A stretch of 64,000 nucleotides of DNA, taken from Diabrotica undecimpunctata. Lineage: Eukaryota > Arthropoda > Insecta > Coleoptera > Chrysomelidae. The stretch covers positions 27,181,644 to 27,245,643 of the forward strand of contig NC_092806.1 in assembly GCF_040954645.1 (NCBI RefSeq), written 5' to 3'. The stretch's first letter is position 1. Each line of letters begins with the position of its first letter. The position numbers and the translations under genes are program-made. Positions 33,666-43,439 of this stretch are shown piece after piece. A model generated the notes under the pieces. It searched no databases and was not told where the DNA came from. It worked only from the letters and a program-made list of their open reading frames with translations.

Positions 33666-35097
33666 TGATACGATTACGGTTTATAGAAAATAATTTATAA
33701 GTTATATACTACATAATATTAGATATTTGGTTGTTTTAAATAAGTTATATACTAGAGAATTTAATAAAAATATATTTATGTGAGGGTATTTTTAATAAAT
33801 TAGCATATAATTAAGTGTAAAAAGTTGTATTTTAGTAATTATAATGTGGTAGATAGATTTAAGTGAGCCATGTGCCTAGGCAACCAAAAATACTCTCGAA
33901 ATTTGACAGATATTTATACTCTGAAGTGACGTTTAAGAATATTTACGAATATAAGTGGGTTATAATAATATATTGTTTGAAATGTGTATTTTATTAAATT
34001 AGAATGTTAAGTTACTAATTTAATTATATATTCTGATCTGAAAAGCCTAAATGTAAACAAAATTATTAATAGAAAAGAATGGAATTCTCTGGATCTCCGG
34101 AGATGGCCATGTTTGCGAAATGGTTTGTTCCAGAAAATTCAGACATGTATTAAATAGAACTAAATTGGAACATGATCTATTACGAGATGGTTCTGGAATA
34201 TCCGAAAGATATAAATACCCGTGATTTGGATTCAAGTTGGCAGTTTTAGAAGTTTTTAGTCAGAAGTCAGGCCAGTTTATTATGAAAGTTATTAGACACA
34301 TTTAGTGAAGTAAATTGTTCAGAATTTTCAAGAAGTCAGTCAGAAAAGTTTAGTAAGAAATATGAAAGTTAGTTGGAGTCAGTGAATCAGGTACAAATAG
34401 TCAAATTGTTTAATATAGTGAGTTAAAAGAAGATTAAAAATTATGCATATATTTAATGCACATTTATAATTATACACAAATAATTATTGAAGATAAAAAA
34501 AAAAGTATATTGGAAGAAATTAAATTATATTATGGTTGGAGATTAGTATAAATCAACTTATAATAATTGGATATTGCTATATTGAAAAGAAGAATAAATA
34601 TAAATGCTGTTTGCTGGTTTGGTTGGTGGTGTATAGATGCTGATGAAGAAAAATATATCTTAAATTGGTAGAAGCTGATAATTGAAAAAAGTAATTTCAC
34701 AAAAAACAAGGATAACCGAAGTACGAAGACTTTCAGTGGTGATTAGAATATATATAGTGGAAAACAGTTCATTTAGGCATTCAGTGAAAGAAAGGTACAA
34801 AATTTTGTTAATATAATTTAGTTAATATCATAACAATTTCAATTTTGAAGATAGTTTTGTTTAAATTTTAGATTGTCTATAGAATTTAATTAGTTTTATA
34901 AGAATATCAATTTAAAGATAGTTTATTTTAAATTTACATTGACTAGGTTAGATATATATGTGTGTTTCATAATAGTTATAATAAAGATAATTTAAAAAAA
35001 TACTTACAAGCTAATTCTTTGAGAACCGCGATAAAAACCCTATATATTATTAAAAATACTCATTGCTCATCATTCAAACAAAAAACACATCATAACA
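33666..35097 (+). repeat. 3' LTR (1,432 bp)
   Basis: Same length, start and end as the 5' LTR and apparently the same sequence; ATAC follows at 35,098-35,101 as the right target duplication. Confidence 0.95.
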
Positions 35098-35200
<103 letters not shown>

Positions 35201-35300
35201 AGTTAGGTATTATTGACTGACACGTTATGTAAAATAAAGTTTTATTTTGAGGTTGCAGTCATTAATAGGGCAGGAAAGTAAAACTCTTTGTTCTTTATTC

Positions 35301-35331
35301 AAGCTTTCGCAAAATTTATTTGCTTCTTCAG
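35301..35331 (-). ncRNA. Hammerhead-like ribozyme motif, left palindrome arm
   Basis: Mirror copy of the motif at 35,920-35,950. On the minus strand CTGAAGA is followed by a GCAAA...TTTGC stem II hairpin and GAA-AGCT-T. The self-complementary AGCT would form helix III between two RNA molecules, with U as the residue at the cleavage site. Confidence 0.55.
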
Positions 35332-35919
35332 GATATGCTAAAATATGGTATCAGTAAATACAACGAAATTAGAACTAAATAGCATTGTATAAAACTAGTA
35401 AAAAAACTTACAACATGAGGTTAATCCATTAAATTTTCAAATTTGCAAAACATTAAAACTTAACTTATTTTAAAAATTATACAGTTATGTAAGTACAATA
35501 TTCCAATTTAATTTAATTTTGTAAAAATTCATTTTGACATTGATTGTTTGATTTATGTCAGAAAGTAATTGATTGTTATGAAATTAATATGAAATTAATA
35601 TGAAAGTGATTGTTATTATGTAACCATAATAACAATCAAGAGCTAGTTATCAACAACAAAAAATATAATAAACAGAAACGAGTGTCTTTCTGACATAAAT
35701 CAAACAATCAATGTCAAAATGAATTTTTACAAAATTAAATTAAATTGGAATATTGTACTTACATAACTGTATAATTTTTAAAATAAGTTAAGTTTTAATG
35801 TTTTGCAAATTTGAAAATTTAATGGATTAACCTCATGTTGTAAGTTTTTTTACTAGTTTTATACAATGCTATTTAGTTCTAATTTCGTTGTATTTACTGA
35901 TACCATATTTTAGCATATC

Positions 35920-35950
35920 CTGAAGAAGCAAATAAATTTTGCGAAAGCTT
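35920..35950 (+). ncRNA. Hammerhead-like ribozyme motif, right palindrome arm
   Basis: The core CTGAAGA (35,920-35,926) fits CUGANGA. Stem II at 35,927-35,942 pairs GCAAA with TTTGC. GAA (35,943-35,945) is followed by AGCT and T (35,950), matching the GAAA...UH part with a palindromic helix III. Stem I pairing is short: ATC before the core with GA after the cleavage position. Hammerhead motifs of this minimal kind are known in Penelope-like elements. Confidence 0.55.
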
Positions 35951-36014
35951 GAATAAAGAACAAAGAGTTTTACTTTCCTGCCCTATTAATGACTGCAACC
36001 TCAAAATAAAACTT

Positions 36015-36020
<6 letters not shown>

Positions 36021-36095
<75 letters not shown>
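36021..36095. repeat. TA microsatellite
   Basis: A (TA)n run of about 75 bp abutting the outer end of the right palindrome arm. Confidence 0.95.
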
Positions 36096-36098
<3 letters not shown>

Positions 36099-37515
36099 AA
36101 TAAAGGCTGCGGCCACCAAAAAAATTAAAAAATACTAACAAAAAGGCAACAGACATTCAAAAAAATTAACAAAACCCCAAAACCTGAGCACGAAGTCAAC
36201 ACATCCTCGGGTACCGAGTCGCCGATTTCAGTTTGATGATACGTCACTAGAGAAAGCAGGAAAAGCTAGCCTGCATTGATGGGGTTAGGATATCGTGTTG
36301 GATTTCTTGTATCCAGGACTTTCACACAAAAGCAGTTGGCTGATAGTGAGCCCCTATCGCGCTATAGTGAGCCCCTATATCAGAGAGCTATAGGGGGGAA
36401 AGGGATAGCCTGGAGCATTGGAGCGCAGTGGAGTGGTTCCTAATAACACGAATCAATACACCTCGCTCCAATGAATTGTAACACCCGCATCTCATTCTAA
36501 AGAGTGTGCAAGTCTCTCAGACTGGAGTAATCAGATTGCTTGCCATATATTTACTGTAAATGTTACTAATTTTAGGGAAGAAGTCATACTGCGACCTATA
36601 AGATCTATTGTGTCCATTTTTTTTTCTCTGCCGCTTTCTCATTGATTAAGTAATTAAGTTTCATTTATCAAGTGACTTTATGTTAGAAAGCTCTCAGATA
36701 TACTGATAACAGTATATATCACAAATAACGTACTCTGGAGTTAATTAAGGCACAACCATTTGAGAATATATCTAGAATATATAATATTGTAGAGGTTCCA
36801 TTTTGTACCTTACGGAATCCATATGTGGTGGATGTCCCTTTTCCTCAACATAAGACGAGATCCAAACTTCTAAGTGGTTGATTATGAAAGACTCTGATTC
36901 ATTAATATTCATCGAAGTAACTAAAGTTCAATGTTGAAGTAATAATAGATTTTGAGTTTAAATATTTTTATTTTATTTAAGCACAGTTACTTTTATAAAC
37001 ACTTTTATTTTACAATTTGTCTAGAAAATATCTATGTAAGTTTAACTGATCACTTTGCTATGTCGAGGACGTATGTTACGTACATACGTAGTAATACGTA
37101 GAGTAGAGTAATACGTAGCGAAAACGAAATGTAAAAGACAAAAGAAGACCCATTGCTAAGCCAAAATATTGTTTATAAGAGAATTGCGAATGTTAAAAGT
37201 TTTTAAGTATTATTTATCTTCATAATATAAACAAAGAAATAAAAATGTAACTCTATAGCTTCTTGTCTACATGACTATTTAATACTCATTAATAAAATAT
37301 TTGAGTGCTTACCTGTAAGTTTTTGATTCTAATATAGATGTTGTAGAAAGTCTGAAAATAAAGAAAGATTGCAGTTAGACGAATAAATAAATAAATAAAT
37401 ATCTGGGTATGTACACGAGCCATAGTACAAAGATTTCGTAGATTATGTAAACCAAAAATGTCGGATTATGGAACAAATTTGTATTGTTAGGAAAAAGTTA
37501 ATATTAGAGATTCTT
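36096..37515. other. Non-coding; short duplicated TAGTGAGCCCCTAT motif
   Basis: No gene is recognised. The 15-base ATAGTGAGCCCCTAT occurs twice near 36,347 and 36,363 in a GC-richer patch (36,180-36,520) that stands out from its surroundings and may be the leader of an unrecognised element. Confidence 0.35.
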
Positions 37516-37519
37516 TACC

Positions 37520-37760
37520 ATTCCTTATTTTTTTCCTGGATTCTGGAACCCTGTACCAGCTTATACAGCTCCAGCGAAGGAGTACTATATATTTTTAGAC
37601 TCACTTGGTTCTCTCCAAAAAGTGTTTAATGCCTGAGATCTAATACCTTGCAGTCATAAAAGATATGGTTGACTGTTTCAGGTTCTCTATTACAGAGTCT
37701 GCTTCTTAAGTCTCAAGAAACAAAAAACATTCTTATAAACTAAGGCTACCACACAGATCT
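37520..37760 (-). pseudogene. Non-LTR retrotransposon C-terminal Cys/His fragment
   Basis: The minus strand reads EPETVNHIFYDCKVLDLRH, a stop, then TLFGENQVS and PSLELYKLVQGS. The H...C pattern followed by a LFG...P..L block is the conserved tail after RNase H/RT in R1/Jockey-like elements. It is short and carries a stop. Confidence 0.5.
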
Positions 37761-37929
37761 TAAGATCATCCTCCCATAAGCCTTTTCTCTTGTAACATTA
37801 AGAAGCCGGTTAACTTTCGAATTAGATATCTATTAACCTAAAGAGCAGGCATAGTTAAGATCTGGTACTGGTACAAACGATCACTTACTAGTTATGAATC
37901 TGCTTACAGAAAAAACCGTTGAATAAACC

Positions 37930-38130
37930 AACCATTGGTCAGAAGAGTACGTCCAGGAGAAAGAAAAACATCCTGATTTAAAAACCTGAGACAGTGGTAT
38001 ATACAAATACCTCGCCTTTCCGAGTAGCAGTAATACGTTGATGATCGACAATATATTTTCTTCACTATAAGAAAGCGAATTCTACACCGGCTCTACTGCT
38101 TACAATTGGCTAATGGTACATCTACCAATA
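37930..38130 (+). pseudogene. Non-LTR retrotransposon tail scrap
   Basis: Contains RPGERKTS, a stop, then FKNLRQWYIQ and an NKV-like remnant. This is the end block seen in several insect endonuclease/reverse-transcriptase proteins. Too short to assign further. Confidence 0.35.
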
Positions 38131-38449
38131 ACTAATAAACAAATCCTTTACTTTAGTAGATTTGGTATATAATATATAATCTCTACGCCAACACCCGCTA
38201 AACCTTTTATTTGGAAAAAGAGAAATCGAACGATTTCTACCTGGCTAAACCGAATTCAAATTTTTACCACTGTGCCTTCTAAAACTTGCAAAGCAGACAG
38301 CTTGATAAATTACTCGGCCAGGGGATTTTAAAAATGTCATTCCACATGTCATTCATCATGGTCAAAATTCGTAATGAATTCAGTTTCTGGTACTCCAAAC
38401 GGAGTAAAGTAATAAAACATAATAACGGTATTAGATTTTTGTTTCGATA

Positions 38450-39010
38450 GAGAATGAGATATGTCGACGCCTTAAAATGGCCAGATCAGCAACGGTCAAA
38501 CTTACTAAAATCTGGAAAGATACGGACATAAACAGGAACACGACACTGCGCCTAGTACGGACGCTTATCTTTCCTATCGCTACCTATGCGTCAGAAACTT
38601 GGACCATTAAAAAGTCCGACTCACGACGTATAGTGGCCTTTGAAATGTGGGTATATCGTAGAATGTTACGCATACCCTGGACAGCATACCGCACAAATGT
38701 CTCAATATTGACAGAACTCAACATCAATACTAGGCTTACCATAATCATCAACCAAAATATATTGAGGTACTTTGGACACATTACCAGACGAATGGAAAGC
38801 ATGGAGAGGTTGGCGGTTGAAAGCAAGGTAGATGGTAAAAGAACTCGAGGAAGATCGCCACTCCGATGGTCAGACCAAATAAAGTGCGCTACCGGTTACT
38901 CTCTGTCTGAGGCAGTACACCGCGCCCAGGAGAGAGAAGAATGGATAGCAACCACCACATCCTTACGAAGTATAAAGGATAGACGAGGAGGAGAAGAACC
39001 CATGAAAAAC
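38450..39010 (+). pseudogene. Non-LTR retrotransposon C-terminal region, open
   Basis: An open frame (from about 38,450; ATG at 38,477) reads MARSATVKLTKIWKDTDIN, then FPIATYASETWTIKKSDSRR and YFGHITRRMESMERLAVE. It ends RTRGRSPLRWSDQI and AHRAQEREEW-like. These are the post-RT blocks of insect non-LTR proteins. The catalytic RT and endonuclease are missing upstream. About 180 codons are uninterrupted, so this copy is less decayed than its neighbours. Confidence 0.75.
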
Positions 39011-39339
39011 GCCACTCCACTTTTCGTTGGATTGCGGCTTTACTGTGTCGAAGATTCACCTGTAGAACCCCGCTTTTAGTGTAGACCTGTTGACCTATTT
39101 GGGACAGAGACAAAGTCCGCGACCCTTTGTTCTCTTCACTCTCAATGTGCATTATATTCTCACGTTAAGACGAAGTTCAACAGCTCACTGGGGCATAAAT
39201 TAAACAACAGTTTTCTCCCTATACCATGCATTCTTTGCATACGATGGTGTTACATCTCTAAATGCGGGAGAGCATTGACGTAACATAAATCTCAGCGTAT
39301 GATAGCTGGTTATGGTGTAGCTGCCTGTCGGCCTAGTGA

Positions 39340-39545
39340 TTTGATGATTTACTATCAAGCAAATCATAGCACAAAGTTGCTAAGAGCACTAAACTTCGCT
39401 TCAAATGAAGTAGGTTTAAATATTAACCTTACTAAAACTCAATATGTGACAAACTTAGTTCCCGATAGAAACCTATCCCTAAATGACTAAAAATCCTATA
39501 AATATTTAGGTCATAAACTAAGAATAGATTAAGATAACTAATTTT
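39340..39545 (+). pseudogene. Non-LTR reverse transcriptase fragment
   Basis: A short frame contains LLRALNFASNEVGLNINLTK followed by TQYVTNLVPDRNLSL, and after a stop KSYKYLGHKLRID. This is the region just after the catalytic YADD block in insect non-LTR RTs. Only about 65 codons are left. Confidence 0.55.
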
Positions 39546-39549
39546 CTTG

Positions 39550-40338
39550 AAATTAAAAAAAATAATAATAAAACTAACCTTTGCAGGTTTCGAGAATAAA
39601 CGCAATAGAGGAATATAATTTAAATTCAATATGGCTTTCAATGTTTACATGTCTCATTTAAAAAAATTATCTGCATAAAAGTTACAGAGTTATAACAAAT
39701 ATTTTATTAGCTTAAGATACCTACCAGAACGCTAAGAATTCATTAAAATAGTAGGTAGTCGTTTGTTTAACAAAACACCAAAGTAAAAACAGAACAAGAC
39801 ACCACGATCGAAATTCTTGATTGTATTTTTGCGAAAAACCCTTCCGACTTCCATTCTTTTTTACATGAAAACAAGCGGAAAATAACATTCCATTTTCCCC
39901 ACGGAAAACGCGGAACTAAAAAAGACAAAGAACGAAACGGAAGCCATTTCAGATGGAGCGGCGCAAAAATGAAATAACCGATACTGATGTTAATTTACTT
40001 GCTCTCTGGTGAGTGGTGAGCTAGTCACTGAATCCTGTCGAGTCTTGATGGAAGGTGCAAAACGGAATGTCATACACTCATAAATAATAAGTCGCGATTT
40101 TAATTGGTAGACATGACGCTTCGGGATATTACTTCCTGGAAATTGCTGTGGGAGAAATAGATGTTGTTTTTTATTTGGATTTATATGAGAGACCATTTTT
40201 CATTCATTAGCCATACTTCTTTTGATCTATTAGCTGTTTTAATTTACTATTCCTAAAATTGTAATACGTGAATAAAATTATGCTATATTTTAATTATATC
40301 ATAAGAGTGTGACTTACAATGTTTGTGATTTTTTAAGT
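39550..40338. other. Non-coding, nothing recognised
   Basis: No coding similarity or repeat structure is visible on either strand. Confidence 0.4.
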
Positions 40339-40346
40339 GTAAGACT

Positions 40347-40477
40347 CAGGGGCGGATATATGGGGATAAATAGGAAAATCCCCCCCCCCAAGAATATTCA
40401 TAGTTAAAGAAAACTCGTTTTGGTTATTGTTTCATTGAAAGTTCCCCTCCCAACGCCAATGTCTAGATCCGCCACTG
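40347..40477. mobile_element. hAT MITE (131 bp)
   Basis: The ends CAGGGGCGGATATA and CAGTGGCGGATCTAGA (other strand) form a terminal inverted repeat of the hAT CAGNGGCGGAT type. Flanks are GTAAGACT (40,339-40,346) and GTAAGACC (40,478-40,485), an 8-bp duplication with one change. It has no coding capacity and an internal C9-10 run. A related element is at 50,631-50,836. Confidence 0.85.
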
Positions 40478-40555
40478 GTAAGACCGAAAATAAAGTGTGA
40501 ATTCCAAATATATAATTGCTCTCTTTGATTATACATGGACAGTGGCCTCCCAATA

Positions 40556-40960
40556 TATATAGACATATTTATTATATTGTTTTCCTTTGTTGCGAGCTAT
40601 GCCGATACTTTCTACCTTTATATTACTATTAACTCGCATTAACCTTTTTCTTGTTGTTTGAAATGTTCTAAACGTTTGGCATTCCCTTTCTTAGGTAGCT
40701 TAGCTTCCTTCGTGGATCTGTTAGTTGTTGCTCTGGAAACCTCAGTCTTCTAACATTATTGCTACACATTGGTCACATTGCTCCTGTAGTGATCTTTACG
40801 CAAGTTAACATGCTCCTTTTCTAACTTGGCTGCACCGCACTGAAGACTACCAATAGTCAGAAATACGTATATACGGTTGCCTTATATCTTATACACATAT
40901 TTATTATATTGTTTTCATTTGATGCGAGCTATGCCGATACTTTATCCCTTTATATATATT
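40556..40960. repeat. Direct repeat pair of about 65 bp, spacing 332 bp
   Basis: ACATATTTATTATATTG, TGCGAGCTATGCCGATACTT and a CTTTATAT tail occur at about 40,562-40,626 and again at about 40,894-40,958. The hammerhead-like motif at 40,840-40,871 ends just upstream of the second copy. The layout is therefore one unit plus the start of the next, as in pseudo-LTR or retrozyme-like arrangements. Confidence 0.8.
40834..40877 (+). ncRNA. Hammerhead-like motif with AUACGUAU helix III
   Basis: CTGAAGA lies at 40,840-40,846, a CTACCAATAG hairpin follows, and GAA at 40,860-40,862 leads into palindromic ATACGTAT and then A (40,871). Stem I pairs ACCGCA (40,834-40,839) with TACGGT (40,872-40,877), five of six positions. 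Stem II is irregular because three bases (TCA) separate it from GAA, so activity is doubtful. Confidence 0.45.
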
Positions 40961-41358
40961 GTTATGATTCCATATTTTCAAATTTTTATGTAAAATATTT
41001 ATTTCTTAATTTTATCTACCTCGGAATTATTTGAAATATTGAATTATTAGGATTTTTTATTTCTATTTAGAAAACTAAGTAAGAAAGTAAATTGCAGGTA
41101 TTTGGCTAGGATTAAGTTTAGAATAAGAAGTTATTTGTAATGATGAAAGTGCGGGTTGATAAAATATATGATTCTAAGAACGATTTCACAGAATAGTTGG
41201 ACACTGAGTGTAAATAGCATTTGGGATTTTCCAAAAATTGTGGCATGCAGAAAATTCCCTAAAAATTATCTAATACTCAAGTATAAATATTTTCTAGTAC
41301 GCCCCTGGCCCGAGTATAAATATTTCCCTGTTTTCGAAGACGGTTGCGTTTAGATGTA

Positions 41359-41436
41359 ATTTGAGTCTCTTACCACTCCCTAACACGTGTTTCTGGGTCT
41401 ACCCGTCATCAGAGAGAGTTTGTAAGTAGACTCAAA
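41359..41436 (-). ncRNA. Hammerhead ribozyme candidate with extended stem I
   Basis: On the minus strand the core CTGATGA (41,412-41,406) is followed by stem II GGG-TAGA-CCC, GAA, palindromic ACACGTGT (41,390-41,383) and T. Stem I is strong. ACTCTCT before the core pairs with AGGGAGT after the cleavage position. Outside it CTTAC pairs with GTAAG, and further out TTTGAGTCT pairs with AGACTCAAA. The only core defect is a C/A mismatch at the base of stem II. This is the best-supported ribozyme in the window (type I layout, open at stem I). Confidence 0.7.
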
Positions 41437-41692
41437 CTAAACCAAAACGCACCAACTACTCTGGCAATTATAGAAAAAATAATTATCAGAGTATGCTACT
41501 AGAGACCTCTAGTGAGGAAAGATGAAGTTAGATGTGTCGATAGCAATTAAAGTAAACTGTATACTCAAGCTTAATCAAGCCATTCAGAGCGATGCTGGGA
41601 ATATTTATATTCCAATATGCATCAACAATTTACCCATATAAATTGCCATCATTCTTGTACTCAATGCGTCGAGTAAGGACGATAAATATCCG

Positions 41693-41695
<3 letters not shown>

Positions 41696-41740
<45 letters not shown>
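41696..41740. repeat. TA microsatellite
   Basis: A (TA)n run of about 45 bp, 165 bp upstream of another hammerhead-like motif. Confidence 0.95.
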
Positions 41741-41742
<2 letters not shown>

Positions 41743-41894
41743 GATAAGTCTTTTTCTTATGTGTCAGTTTATAAAACAATTTGTCAATTTAAAAAGTTTT
41801 TTCCACCATGTATTTTTTAATATTAGACTCAATTAATGAGTGGTGCGTAAAATTGTCACCTATAACATCCATCCAAGAAAGACAAATCTCAATA

Positions 41895-41945
41895 ACTTTT
41901 TTTCTGACGATGAAAATAAACATTTTCGAAAGCTTGAAACTTAGT
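41895..41945 (+). ncRNA. Hammerhead ribozyme candidate (CTGACGA core)
   Basis: CTGACGA at 41,904-41,910 fits CUGANGA with N7 = C. Stem II pairs GAAAAT with ATTTTC across AAAC. GAA (41,928-41,930) is followed by self-complementary AGCT and T (41,935). Stem I can start with four pairs between the T run before the core and GAAA after the cleavage position. It lies between two TA tracts (41,696-41,740 and 42,042-42,121). Confidence 0.6.
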
Positions 41946-42038
41946 TAAAAGAGTATACTTATTTCACCGCTGCGTATCCCCATAAACCTTAAAACTCCGT
42001 TTTTCTGACGTTGTCAGCGAAGACTTCTTTTTCCTTTT

Positions 42039-42041
<3 letters not shown>

Positions 42042-42120
<79 letters not shown>

Positions 42121-42121
42121 T
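42042..42121. repeat. TA microsatellite
   Basis: A (TA)n run of about 80 bp with two TACA interruptions. Confidence 0.95.
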
Positions 42122-42904
42122 ATGATAAGCATAAGCAATTTTCGTGCAATCACAGAAACAAATATCTGTAGGTTTATTTCGGGCACTACCGTTTTTAGTA
42201 CTTATAAATAAAATATCTCTTTTGTCCCTCTACTTAGCTTTATAGGCATTTATAAATGTCTACTTTATATGTTAAAATAAATCTTTGTCGTCGTCCGGCT
42301 TCTTCGCAAGTTTCATTTTAACAACGTTTATCTTCAAAACCAGTTAATACTATTAAACACGGGATCGTAGCCCGATCAAAACAAATGAATGAAATTAAAG
42401 GACACAGCCCAAAATCATAATATGTAATATCTTTCTCAATTTTCGCCACGAAAAATGCTTAATATAGTTACAGCATCCAATTATGCTTAATCCGAGGGAT
42501 GAGGTCTCCACACAAAATTTGCATACCTGTCCCTGCGAATTTGCATATATTTCGTATTTCTGACTGGAAGTCATTTTCAGAATCGGACTGGCTCAGTGGG
42601 CTCATCTCGTCGAGTTGGTTCGTTACGTTTCTTAATAAACTTTCCCGACGTAAAAATGAGAACTACTGTTTACGAATAAACAGTAATTTACATATTTGTG
42701 TAATAGTAACAAATTAATGTTTAATAAAAAATATGGACATACATGAAAAGGAAAATGGTGGAATAAACAGAGAACAATAAGTCAAATAAACTACAAAGTT
42801 GTAAAATTCATATATTTATTGATGAGATAAATTTACAAAATAGAAACAATAAGTTGCTAAAAGTAATAGGGATTTTTATGTTAAAGTCCAGACAGTATAT
42901 GTTT
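42122..42904. other. Non-coding, nothing recognised
   Basis: No coding similarity is visible; short frames here have no family resemblance. Confidence 0.4.
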
Positions 42905-43034
42905 TGAATTGGACATTTTCCATAGGATTCTATTTTTTTGCTGAAATCACTTCAGGATGTACCTTTCCAGGATGTATCAATAATCACGACATGCGCCAGT
43001 TGTAAACCTTGTGATTAATTTTTTATTTAACAAA
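42905..43034 (+). repeat. Dispersed repeat R, plus copy
   Basis: About 130 bp, including GACATTTTCCATAGGA, a TATTTTTTTGCTG block and ATGTATCAATAATCACGACA. It recurs in inverted orientation at 46,381-46,502 with roughly three quarters identity by eye. The two copies bracket the non-LTR pseudogene at 43,440-46,260. Confidence 0.7.
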
Positions 43035-43439
43035 ATCTGAAAAAAAAACAAAAACTTTTTCTTTTTGTCTATTTTTGTCCCATATTTTTGCCTATAACTT
43101 GAAAGGTATTGCTCCTGTCAAAATGAGATGGAAGGCTATCAACCTGCAAACGAGGTAGAAGTGTGTAAATCGGCTCCGATATTTAGCTTGAAAATTCGGT
43201 TAATATCAAGTTGTTTTCCCATAAGTGTTGTGTCTTAAAAACTATTAATTGTGCGGTAATAACGAAATATTACAAACTTGAAATTAATCGCTAGTAAACA
43301 ATTTATAAACAAGTTCAGTTTTACCGAGCTTCCAGAGGTAGAAGCGGCGAGTTTTTGCAGTGCTTGGAATTGTTGATAAAAAGAGTAATTATTAAGAATA
43401 GTTAATTGATAGTTTTGAATAACTATATGAAAGTAAAGA

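Larger units (their letters stand above)
26590..35097 (+). mobile_element. Full-length Ty3/gypsy-class LTR retrotransposon
   Basis: An 8,508-bp element bounded by two 1,432-bp LTRs that start TGATACG and end ATAACA. It is flanked by the 4-bp duplication ATAC (26,586-26,589 and 35,098-35,101). In order it contains the 5' LTR, primer-binding site, gag, pol (protease, RT, RNase H, integrase) and the 3' LTR; there is no env. RT before integrase places it in Ty3/gypsy. Long LTRs and a lysine-tRNA-like primer site recall the Osvaldo/Ulysses group, a tentative comparison. Apparent LTR identity indicates a very recent insertion. Confidence 0.95.
35231..36020. repeat. Apparently perfect 335-bp inverted repeat with 120-bp spacer
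   Basis: Arms 35,231-35,565 and 35,686-36,020 are reverse complements with no mismatch that I could find. They start AAAATAAAGTTTTATTTTGA on the outside and end at GTCAGAAAG/CTTTCTGAC inside. TA tracts lie on both outer sides. Each arm carries one hammerhead-like motif, and both point outward. No coding frame is present. It is probably a pair of inverted terminal segments of a Penelope-like or similar non-autonomous element. Confidence 0.9.
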
